21,222 bases of DNA from positions 1 through 21,222 of IMG/VR virus record IMGVR_UViG_3300007345_000352. One strand, 5' to 3'. Numbering within the stretch: position 1 is the stretch's first letter; every line of letters begins with the position of its first letter. Shown here one piece after another: positions 6,587-12,864 of this stretch. A program made the translations under genes and the position numbers. The notes below the pieces were generated by a model. It saw nothing but the letters and a program-made list of their open reading frames with translations, did not search any database and was not told the origin of the DNA. The DNA comes from a virus.

Positions 6587-7671
6587 TGGCTACAGCACCA
6601 GAGGAGCTAATAAACATAGCGACTCGTCACCAAGTCTATCTCGAAAGGCTAAAGACAGGCGAAGCTAACAAGGTTGGCGATTTTCTAAAGAAGATTGACC
6701 AATCTGTTACTGCGCGTTTAGCTAATAGGGACTTAACAGAGTTCTCACGAGATAGGCTTAACCAGTTGTTGCTTTCTGTGAGGTCAGACATGGCGATATT
6801 GGCGCAGGAGTTCACTAACACAGTGGCCTTGCAGTCTATTGACTTAGCTGATTACGAATCCAGTTTTGAGATTAAGGCGTTAGGTCAAGTTGCCGCTGCT
6901 GACTTTGTTGTGCCTACTGCTGCTGCATTAGAGTTTGCCGTATTTAACAATCCATTAACTATAGTAGGCGCAGACAATGGTAAGTTGCTAAAGCCTTTTG
7001 TTAAAGGATTGACTGAAAGGACTCTAGAAAGAGTTAGTGGTGCAATATCTGCCGGATATTACGAAGGACAGACCACTAATCAAATCTTGCAAGCTGTGCG
7101 TGGTACTAGGGCTAACAAGTTTACAGATGGTGTATTGTTTCAAATGAACAACGCAGCCAAGACTATTACCAGAACTGCACTACAACACGCAGCCGTTCAA
7201 TCAAGGGAACAAGTCTGGCAGAATAATTCTGATATAGTAAAAGCCGTTAGATGGGTTAGCGTACTAGATAGCAGAACCTCCCCGCAGTGCCGTTTCTACG
7301 ATGGTCAGCAATTTCCTATAGACAAAGGACCACGACCACCTATCCACCCGAATTGTCGCAGCACTATAGTCGCAGTGTTAGATGATAGATTTGCTTTCTT
7401 GCGTGAAGGAGCCACCAGAAGTGCGCGAGGAGCAGACGGGAAAGTAACTTCTATTCCTGCTGACCAAACTTACTACGGTTGGCTAAAAAAACAACCTGCT
7501 GCGTTTCAAGACTCGGCTATAGGCAAAAGCAGGGGTGCGTTACTCCGCAGAGGCGGTTTAACTTCTGAAAAGTTTACTAAGTTACAGCTAAATAAGAATT
7601 TTGAACCAATGACTTTAAAAGAAATGAAGGCTTTAGAACCAGTAGCATTTGAAAAAGCAGGATTGGACTAG
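6586..7671 (+). CDS. MuF-like head morphogenesis protein
   Basis: This 361-residue protein has an N-terminal helical half that probably touches the portal. It is followed by the Phage Mu F domain at about residues 180-270: NAAKTITRTALQHAA, then VLDSRTSPQCRFYDG (D228, C235) and the diagnostic PPIHPNCRSTIV (H254, C257). A C-terminal segment (TYYGWLKKQPAAFQ...GLTSEKFTKL) is typical of portal-adjacent MuF proteins in these phages. The family acts in head assembly and can be ejected with DNA. There is no toxin domain at the C-terminus. It starts at ATG 6586, sharing one base with the portal stop (TAATG). A promoter-like site begins 2 bases after its stop. Confidence 0.88.
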   Translation: MATAPEELINIATRHQVYLERLKTGEANKVGDFLKKIDQSVTARLANRDLTEFSRDRLNQLLLSVRSDMAILAQEFTNTVALQSIDLADYESSFEIKALGQVAAADFVVPTAAALEFAVFNNPLTIVGADNGKLLKPFVKGLTERTLERVSGAISAGYYEGQTTNQILQAVRGTRANKFTDGVLFQMNNAAKTITRTALQHAAVQSREQVWQNNSDIVKAVRWVSVLDSRTSPQCRFYDGQQFPIDKGPRPPIHPNCRSTIVAVLDDRFAFLREGATRSARGADGKVTSIPADQTYYGWLKKQPAAFQDSAIGKSRGALLRRGGLTSEKFTKLQLNKNFEPMTLKEMKALEPVAFEKAGLD

Positions 7672-7673
7672 CA

Positions 7674-7701
7674 TTGACATAAAATTTTTGCAAGTTACAA
7701 T
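7674..7701 (+). promoter_or_regulatory. Sigma70-type promoter for the capsid unit
   Basis: TTGACA at 7674-7679 and TACAAT at 7696-7701 are separated by 16 bases. The -35 is a perfect consensus and the -10 differs at one base from TATAAT. The site sits in one of the three longest intergenic gaps, right after the MuF stop and 45 bases before the scaffold start, so it would drive scaffold and major capsid genes. Transcription would start near 7708. Confidence 0.72.
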
Positions 7702-7710
7702 GACCGAATC

Positions 7711-7725
7711 GTAAGTTGGGCTTAC
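7711..7725 (+). promoter_or_regulatory. Small hairpin at the predicted 5' end of the capsid transcript
   Basis: GTAAG (7711-7715) and CTTAC (7721-7725) can pair around a TTGGG loop. If transcription starts near 7708, this 5-bp stem would be almost at the 5' end of the mRNA, where such stems can slow decay. It could also be a protein-binding site. The stem is short, so confidence is limited. Confidence 0.35.
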
Positions 7726-7745
7726 TTTAATCACAGGGTGATAAA

Positions 7746-8462
7746 ATGATTGAATATCAGTTAAAAAGTTTAGAAGACATTGACGAAACCTTACACGGAC
7801 TCTACGAGCAAACAGATACAGGGTATCAGCTTAAAGTCACAGGGATTCCTGCACCAGATCAAGAAGATTTGACTGGTCTCAAGAATAAAGTCGATGAATT
7901 GTTGCGAGAAAAGAAAGCAGCATCGCAGAAAGCACGAGAAGCCACGGAACAGGCAGAAGCAGCAAGACTTGAAGCGGCAAAGAAAGGCAATGACACTGAG
8001 GCTTTAGATAAATCTTGGCAAGAAAAGTTTAATGCTAGGGAAGTCGAGCTAAAGAAAGAGCTAGATGCAATGTCAGGCACTCTTGTGAAATTAACGAGTG
8101 GGCAAACGGCAACGAAGATAGCAGCAGAGATAGCAGTTCAAGGTTCGGCAGATGTTTTACTGCCACACCTAGAAAAGCGATTGAAAACAGAATTTAGAGA
8201 AGGCAGTCCTGTTACTGTTGTTCTCGACAAAGATGGTAAGCCTTCGGCTATGTCAGTTGAGGAGCTTAAAGCAGAATTCCAGAATAGCGCGGCTTTTGCT
8301 CCGTTAATTGTGGGAACTAAGGCCAATGGCGCAGGGCGTACAGGTGGCAATGAATCTAGCGGGGCTAGAGTCAATGAAATAAGTCGGTCAGAATTTGACC
8401 GAATGAACCAAGCGCAACGCGCAAACTTCGCCAAAAATGGCGGTAAACTTAAAGATGATTAA
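7746..8462 (+). CDS. Capsid scaffolding protein
   Basis: This 238-residue charged protein is mostly helical. Residues 41-100 form a long coiled-coil-like stretch rich in Lys, Glu and Ala (LKNKVDELLREKKAASQKAR onward), followed by a helical middle part with VLLPHLEKRLKTEF and VTVVLDKDGKPSAM, and a disordered Gly-rich tail. The C-terminus holds ISRSEFDRMNQAQRANFAKNGG, a small helix-loop motif common at the end of phage scaffolds, which may bind the coat protein. It directly precedes the major capsid gene, the usual order. The ribosome site is AGGGTG before ATG 7746. There is no sign of a protease domain. Confidence 0.8.
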   Translation: MIEYQLKSLEDIDETLHGLYEQTDTGYQLKVTGIPAPDQEDLTGLKNKVDELLREKKAASQKAREATEQAEAARLEAAKKGNDTEALDKSWQEKFNAREVELKKELDAMSGTLVKLTSGQTATKIAAEIAVQGSADVLLPHLEKRLKTEFREGSPVTVVLDKDGKPSAMSVEELKAEFQNSAAFAPLIVGTKANGAGRTGGNESSGARVNEISRSEFDRMNQAQRANFAKNGGKLKDD

Positions 8463-8474
8463 AGGTAAACTCTC

Positions 8475-9617
8475 ATGGCTAATGTTCTTACTGACTTAGC
8501 GGCAGACATCTACAAAGCGGCAGACATCGTTGGTCGTGAGCTTGTTGGTGTTATCCCTTCCGCGACAATTAACTCAGATGCTACAGAACGCGCAGCACAA
8601 GGCGATACTATTCGTTCCTTCGCTACACGTAATGCGACTGTTACAACTGTTTCACCGTCAATGACTATTCCCGAAGGTACTGACCAAACTGTAGATAATA
8701 AGACGATGGCTCTTAGCACTACAGCATCTGTTCAGATTCCGTGGACAGGCGAAGACATGAAGCACGTTAACAACGGCGCAGGATTTGAAACTATTTACGG
8801 TGATCAGATTCAGCAAGCTATGCGCGCCATCTCTAACCAAATCGAATCCGAAGTTGCGACTGATGTTGCTAACAATGCTTCACGCGCATTTGGTACTGCC
8901 GGCACAACTCCTTTCGGTAGTAACTTTGCCGAAGTTGCTGAGATTCGCCAGATTCTCGTAGATAACGGTATGCCTTCAAATGACGGTATGGCTTCTATTG
9001 TAATGAACAGCGTTGCGGGTACTAACCTGCGTCAGCTCGCTTCACTGCAATCAGTCAATACTGCGGGTTCTAGCGACCTGCTCCGTCAAGGCACTTTGCT
9101 CGACCTCCAAGGCTTGATGATTAAAGAGTCTGCGGGTATTGCAAGCCACACCAAAGGCACTGGCGCAAGCTACATCACTGACGGCACTTACGCTGTTGGC
9201 GATACTGCAATTACAGTTGACGGCGGTACTGGTACTATTCTTGCAGGTGATGTAATAACTTTTGCGGGCGACACTAACAAGTATGTCGTAACTGGCGCTC
9301 TTTCAGGTGGTGTTGTAACTATCGGTGCTACTGGTCTACGCGAAACTCTCGCTGATGGCGTTGCTCTGACTGTTGGCGATAGTCATACTGCTAACATCGC
9401 TTTCCACAAGGCTGCTGTTGAAGTTGGTATGCGTCCAATGGCTCAACCTGCCGGCGGTGACGCTGCTGTTGACCGTCTGACAGTACAAGACCCAGTTAGC
9501 GGTCTGGTGTTTGAAGTAGCTGCCTACAAAGGCTACAACAAGGCAATGTTTGATGTGTCTTGCTTGTACGGCTACAAAGTATGGAAGCCTGACTTCGCTG
9601 CTGTACTTCTCGGCTAA
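8475..9617 (+). CDS. Major capsid protein (P22 coat-like HK97 fold)
   Basis: This 380-residue protein resembles the P22 coat family: MANVLTDLAADIYKAADIV at the N-terminus, an E-loop and A-domain region (IPEGTDQTVDNKTMAL..., VQIPWTGEDMKHVN), a spine helix rich in acidic residues (AISNQIESEVATDVANNASRAF), and a late segment IAFHKAAVEVGMRPMAQP. Between about residues 235 and 308 lies a beta-rich insertion (YAVGDTAITVDGGTGTILAG and ALSGGVVTIGATGL), probably the I-domain. All 12 arginines use CGT or CGC, unlike most neighbours, as expected for the most abundant phage protein. A strong terminator follows at once. Confidence 0.88.
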   Translation: MANVLTDLAADIYKAADIVGRELVGVIPSATINSDATERAAQGDTIRSFATRNATVTTVSPSMTIPEGTDQTVDNKTMALSTTASVQIPWTGEDMKHVNNGAGFETIYGDQIQQAMRAISNQIESEVATDVANNASRAFGTAGTTPFGSNFAEVAEIRQILVDNGMPSNDGMASIVMNSVAGTNLRQLASLQSVNTAGSSDLLRQGTLLDLQGLMIKESAGIASHTKGTGASYITDGTYAVGDTAITVDGGTGTILAGDVITFAGDTNKYVVTGALSGGVVTIGATGLRETLADGVALTVGDSHTANIAFHKAAVEVGMRPMAQPAGGDAAVDRLTVQDPVSGLVFEVAAYKGYNKAMFDVSCLYGYKVWKPDFAAVLLG

Positions 9618-9624
9618 ACGGAAT

Positions 9625-9648
9625 GGGGTGGCTTCGGTCGCCCCTTTT
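9625..9648 (+). terminator. Intrinsic terminator after the major capsid gene
   Basis: GGGGTGGC (9625-9632) pairs with GTCGCCCC (9637-9644), with two G-T wobbles, around a TTCG tetraloop, and is followed by TTTT and then CCCTTT. This is an 8-bp GC-rich stem on an especially stable UUCG loop, 7 bases after the capsid stop codon. It would end or reduce transcription from the capsid promoter. Confidence 0.85.
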
Positions 9649-9665
9649 CCCTTTCTGAGGTTATC

Positions 9666-9947
9666 ATGGCAAAAGATTCAAGACTCACTCGTTTAGGTCT
9701 GGATAAGTACAACCAACCAAAGCGCACTCCTAACCATCCGACCAAATCTCATGTTGTTGTCGCAAAAGAAGGTGATAAAGTGAAAACGATTCGCTTCGGA
9801 CAACAGGGAGTTTCCGGTTCACCAAAACGCGCAAATGAAAGCAAAGCTGACGCTGCTCGTAGAGCTTCTTTTAAAGCAAGACACGCAGAAAATATAAAGA
9901 AAGGCAAAATGAGTGGCGCATACTGGGCAAACAAGGTTAAGTGGTAA
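9666..9947 (+). CDS. Small basic conserved phage protein after the capsid gene
   Basis: This 93-residue, strongly basic protein has no signal peptide. Its C-terminal part AARRASFKARHAENIKKGK followed by MSGAYWANKVKW is a pattern I recall from small proteins in cyanophages and other marine phages; the N-terminal half has KTIRFGQQGV. The biochemical role is not known to me; the charge suggests contact with nucleic acid. The ribosome site GAGG lies 5 bases before the ATG, just after the capsid terminator, so expression depends on read-through or on another promoter. Confidence 0.75.
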   Translation: MAKDSRLTRLGLDKYNQPKRTPNHPTKSHVVVAKEGDKVKTIRFGQQGVSGSPKRANESKADAARRASFKARHAENIKKGKMSGAYWANKVKW

Positions 9948-9952
9948 TTATT

Positions 9953-9994
9953 ATGTATAACAAAGGCAAAAAAAAGAAGCCGAAAGGCAAGTAG
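9953..9994 (+). CDS. Possible 13-residue lysine-rich mini-protein
   Basis: ATG 9953 opens a frame for MYNKGKKKKPKGK followed by TAG. Eight of the 13 residues are Lys, counting every K. I recall that very short Lys/Gly-rich reading frames recur near structural genes in marine phages, which is the only reason to list it. There is no good ribosome site (GTGGTAATTATT precedes it), and the bases from 9992 onward (TAGGA) serve as ribosome site for the next gene. It may simply be spacer. Confidence 0.25.
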   Translation: MYNKGKKKKPKGK

Positions 9995-10003
9995 GAATAT
10001 CAA

Positions 10004-10513
10004 ATGGCTACCTTGATTGTTGAGAATGGCAGCATAGTTACAGGTGCTAATACATATGTCACTATAGCTGAATACACGGCCTATGCTGAGGGCTTTGGCG
10101 TTACTGTTGAAGATACCAATGTTTTTAAAATACAGCTAATAAAAGCAGCGCAATATATCGCTAGCAAAGAATCGCAGTTAATGGGTGATATGGTAGAAAG
10201 GTATCAGCCTCTATCTTACCCAAGGAATAATCTTACTGATTTAGATAACTTCAGTTGGCAGAATAACGAAATACCTACATTGGTCAAAAATTGCCAGATG
10301 TCACTAGCTTTAGACATACAGGCAGGTGAAGATTTGTATAACCTTTCTCAGTCTAGCGCAGTAGGCGTTAAAAGCGAAGAAGTGAAAGGCGCAGTGAAAG
10401 TCGAATACGCTATATCTGACAGCCAAAGAATCGCTAGACACTCGCGTAGCCAATCATTGCTTGCTGCCCTTATGATTCGTGGCGGTTTGGGTGTGCCTTT
10501 GGTGATGGGCTAA
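10004..10513 (+). CDS. DnaT-like family head-tail connector
   Basis: This 169-residue protein matches the family labelled putative DnaT-like ssDNA-binding protein: LIVENGSIVTGANTYVTIAEYTAYAEGFG at the start, then the LIKAAQYIASKE helix, then PLSYPRNNL, then LVKNCQMSLALDIQAGEDL. Despite the label, its position between capsid and tail-completion genes in many phages points to a gp6/gp15-type connector that docks under the portal. It starts at ATG 10004 after TAGGA and ends in a TAATG overlap with the next gene. The connector role is inference from family and order. Confidence 0.72.
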   Translation: MATLIVENGSIVTGANTYVTIAEYTAYAEGFGVTVEDTNVFKIQLIKAAQYIASKESQLMGDMVERYQPLSYPRNNLTDLDNFSWQNNEIPTLVKNCQMSLALDIQAGEDLYNLSQSSAVGVKSEEVKGAVKVEYAISDSQRIARHSRSQSLLAALMIRGGLGVPLVMG

Positions 10514-10872
10514 TGAGTACAGCTTTCTACAACAGCATAGCAGCCACTGCCTCTAAGTTGATTACTAAGTTTGGTGCTGTAGGTGAAATTAAACGCACCA
10601 CAGGAGGCACTATTGACCCTGTAACAGGCGTTCCGACAGCAGGAACTACGGTTACATATACCCCAAATACAATCGTTCAGAAGTACGCTGACGAGCTTAT
10701 AGATGGTGCTAGAATATTGAGCAGTGACAGAATGATTATTTTAGATAACACTATAGAGCCTGTTTCTACTGATACGATCACCATTGGCGGTGAAAACTGG
10801 TCTATTGTATCGATCAGAGAATCAAATCCTGCGGGTATTCCGTTGGTCTACTTTGTACAGGCCAGAAGATAA
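10513..10872 (+). CDS. Probable head-closure (stopper) protein
   Basis: This is a 119-residue, mostly beta-stranded protein with a short N-terminal helix (FYNSIAATASKLITKFG) and then strands GEIKRTTGGTID, TVTYTPNTIVQKYADEL, DRMIILDN, DTITIGGENWSIVSIRES and VYFVQARR. That architecture, the size and the place after the connector and before the gp10-like gene match SPP1 gp16 or HK97-type stopper proteins, which close the head after packaging. It overlaps both neighbours by one base (TAATG). The assignment is by fold pattern and order, not by a signature motif. Confidence 0.6.
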   Translation: MSTAFYNSIAATASKLITKFGAVGEIKRTTGGTIDPVTGVPTAGTTVTYTPNTIVQKYADELIDGARILSSDRMIILDNTIEPVSTDTITIGGENWSIVSIRESNPAGIPLVYFVQARR

Positions 10873-11228
10873 TGAGAATTACCGACCCTAGTGACATAGT
10901 TAAACGAGCAGAATCTACACTGGATGAATTTGTTAGAGCTGTAAAGATTGACTTATTTACTGGTGTGATTGAAAACACAAGAGCTGATACTGGCCGAATG
11001 AAAGGTAACTGGCAAACTACAGTCGGTATGTCGACTGGAAGTGTTTTAGATACAACGGATAAGGGTGGTGCTAAAACTATTAATAATATGGGAAGGAAAG
11101 TTGGTGGTGCAGGTGAAACTACTTATCTGACTAACAACGTCCCTTATGTTGGCATTTGGGAACAGCGAGACGGAATGGTTGCGACAAATATTGCTAGGCT
11201 AGAAACAATTATCAGGAAGAACAAATGA
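10872..11228 (+). CDS. HK97 gp10-like neck or tail-completion protein
   Basis: This 118-residue protein shows the gp10-like pattern: a long N-terminal helix (DIVKRAESTLDEFVRAVKIDL), then ENTRADTGRMKGNWQTTVG, where TRADTGRMKGNW is the family's best-known stretch (usual form TPVDTGRLRGSW), then a loop, then LTNNVPYVGIWEQ. Such proteins finish the head-tail joint. It begins at ATG in TAATG with the upstream gene and overlaps the terminator gene by 4 bases (ATGA, 11225-11228). Confidence 0.8.
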   Translation: MRITDPSDIVKRAESTLDEFVRAVKIDLFTGVIENTRADTGRMKGNWQTTVGMSTGSVLDTTDKGGAKTINNMGRKVGGAGETTYLTNNVPYVGIWEQRDGMVATNIARLETIIRKNK

Positions 11229-11623
11229 GCATCAAAATAGACCAAGCATTTGTGCAGTCTTTTGTTGATGGGGATTTTGCTCTACCAGTTAATTACGAAA
11301 ATATGCCCTACACACCTGTATCTGGTACAGCGTATGCAGAGCTAATACACTTACCAAACGCTATAGATTCTTTGTCTCTTTCTGATATAAATGAAACAAG
11401 CGGAATCTTTAGAGTTATATTGCGTTATCCTATTGATGGCGGGGCTATCACTCCAAAAGCGAAAGCAGAGGAGATAATGGCGCATTACCCAATTGGGAGT
11501 AGCGTTGCATATTCTGGACAATCTGCGACAATACGCTCAGTAAGCCGCCAAGCCGGAAGTGTTGAAGATGCTTGGTATACAATTGTCGTTTCGATACGAT
11601 ATATTTCATTTATAACGAGGTGA
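11225..11623 (+). CDS. Tail terminator protein (DUF4128-like)
   Basis: This 132-residue protein has the strand-helix pattern of tail terminators. The signature part is DINETSGIFRVILRYPID followed by GGAITPKAKAEEIMAHYPIG, then GQSATIRSVSRQAG and WYTIVVSIRYISF. I match it to DUF4128 from memory. The family caps the tail tube and joins it to the neck. It starts in an ATGA overlap with the gp10-like gene and ends 3 bases before the tail tube gene. Confidence 0.75.
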   Translation: MSIKIDQAFVQSFVDGDFALPVNYENMPYTPVSGTAYAELIHLPNAIDSLSLSDINETSGIFRVILRYPIDGGAITPKAKAEEIMAHYPIGSSVAYSGQSATIRSVSRQAGSVEDAWYTIVVSIRYISFITR

Positions 11624-11626
11624 TTT

Positions 11627-12070
11627 ATGCCTGATTCAGTGCAAACTCTTGTCGAAACCACGATTAGTGTTTCGGCTGCTTTACCCGCAACATACGATGA
11701 CGCAGGTTACGATGCGTTGACTTTCACGCTCATAGGTCAAGTAACTGATTGGACTCCTGCAGGACAGGTTTACAATGTTGTTACGAGCAACCCTATAGCA
11801 CAAAGAAGCACCGATAAATATAAAGGTACTTTTAATAATGGCGCAGATTCTATTACGGTGAACCGTGATGATGATGATGCCGGCCAAGTTCTTGTTCTTG
11901 CAGCATTGACAGCAGATACAGATTATTCTTTCAAGGTCGAGTACCGTGATGGAACAATGGACTATTTCACTGGCAAAGTTGCTTCATTTGATACTGTCGC
12001 TGGGGGCGCGGACTCAATAGTTCAAAGGACTATTAGTTTGGAGCGCACTCGTTCGACAGTTACTTCATAG
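11627..12070 (+). CDS. Major tail tube protein
   Basis: This 147-residue, beta-rich acidic protein would polymerise around the tape measure. Strand-like stretches include TISVSAALPATYDDAGYDAL, QVTDWTPAGQVYNVVT, DSITVNRDDDDAGQVLVLAAL, YSFKVEYRDGTMDYFTGKVAS and SIVQRTISLERTRS; the KYKGTFNNG loop and the FTGKV strand are typical of small phage tube proteins. A strong ribosome site (GAGGTG) precedes the ATG. Its place between terminator and chaperone genes is exactly where the tube gene lies in siphophages. Confidence 0.82.
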   Translation: MPDSVQTLVETTISVSAALPATYDDAGYDALTFTLIGQVTDWTPAGQVYNVVTSNPIAQRSTDKYKGTFNNGADSITVNRDDDDAGQVLVLAALTADTDYSFKVEYRDGTMDYFTGKVASFDTVAGGADSIVQRTISLERTRSTVTS

Positions 12071-12080
12071 GTAACTCAGA

Positions 12081-12482
12081 ATGGATTTAGCGCAATTTGA
12101 TTTGAAAGAAGCTGCGAATAGTGGCATTTCCGTTGAGTTGGCTCACCCTGTTACTGGTGAGTTGTTAGAGGATGATAAAGGCAAGACTCTTGTTATCAAG
12201 GTTCTTGGTAAAGACTCCGCTAAATGGAATCAAACAGCTAAACGAATACAAGCTAAAAACGCAAATAAGTACCGCAATGGAAAAGTGCCTGAGGCTGAAG
12301 TAGAACGCTCACTTCGTGAGATTCTAGCTGAATGCACTGTCTCTTGGTCGAACATCGTTTACAACGAGGAAGTTCTCAAGTGCAGTAAAGAGAATGCCCT
12401 AATGTTATACGAGAAGCGATCATGGATTGCGGAACAAGTGTTAGAAGCTGCCGCTGATAGGGCTAATTATTTTTTAGCTTAG
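12081..12482 (+). CDS. Tail assembly chaperone, upstream product (gpG-like)
   Basis: This 133-residue protein is the unshifted product of a two-frame tail chaperone. It starts MDLAQFDLKEAANSGISVEL, has ELAHPVTGEL and a helical middle (KWNQTAKRIQAKNANKYRNG), and ends WIAEQVLEAAADRANYFLA, which is the typical gpG-like ending. The stop at 12480-12482 lies just after a T TTT TTA slippery heptamer at 12470-12476. In lambda-type phages this protein helps fold the tape measure and must be made in excess of the shifted form. Next gene order (GT frame, then tape measure) supports this. Confidence 0.83.
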   Translation: MDLAQFDLKEAANSGISVELAHPVTGELLEDDKGKTLVIKVLGKDSAKWNQTAKRIQAKNANKYRNGKVPEAEVERSLREILAECTVSWSNIVYNEEVLKCSKENALMLYEKRSWIAEQVLEAAADRANYFLA

Positions 12483-12862
12483 ACCAACTACTTGAAGATT
12501 ATGTGCGGTATTGGGCTTGGCTCACTACTAATCAAAAAGGCGCAACGAAGGCAAGAATTGAGTCGATACCTGACCCAATTATGCCAGACATTGCGCCTTT
12601 TTCTTACCTAATAGATTTGCTTGCAACGATTGGTCCAAGCGAATTAACTTGGCAAGAAATAAGTAGTTGGTGCGGTTTGACAGGAATAACTTTAAGTGTG
12701 TGGGAAAGTAACACCATAAAAAGGCTTTCAGCAATTTATACATCTTGCGCTAATAAATACCACGACAGCACAATGGTATCACCGTATAAGAGTGTTGAAG
12801 CACCAAAAGTAAATGACGATGATATTAAATCAGCGTTACGTTTAGGGAATTTTAGGGATTAA
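12081..12862 (+). CDS. Tail assembly chaperone, -1 frameshift product (gpG-GT-like)
   Basis: A -1 slip on T TTT TTA (12470-12476) joins 132 residues of the upstream frame to 128 residues of the next frame, giving about 260 residues. The junction reads ANYFL then SLDQLLEDYVRYWAWLTTNQ, a sensible continuation, and the downstream frame is open right up to the slip site (its previous stop is TAA at 12464-12466). The only possible internal start, GTG 12503, has no ribosome site, so the downstream frame is probably made only by frameshift. The GT-like part contains YWAWLTT, LTWQEISSWCGL and a helical end (DDIKSALRLGNFRD). It would bind tape measure and tube protein. The slip itself is inferred. Confidence 0.75.
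12470..12476 (+). promoter_or_regulatory. -1 programmed frameshift slippery site
   Basis: T TTT TTA fits the X XXY YYZ rule in the upstream frame (TAT TTT TTA GCT TAG), and the stop follows two codons later. It lies inside the region where the two chaperone frames overlap (12467-12482). I did not find a clear downstream stimulatory hairpin by eye. Confidence 0.75.
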
Positions 12863-12864
12863 AC

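Noticed and set aside
12503-12862. Independent gene starting at GTG 12503
   Set aside because: There is no ribosome site before it, and the frame is open back to the T TTT TTA slip site; it is better read as the downstream part of the frameshifted chaperone.
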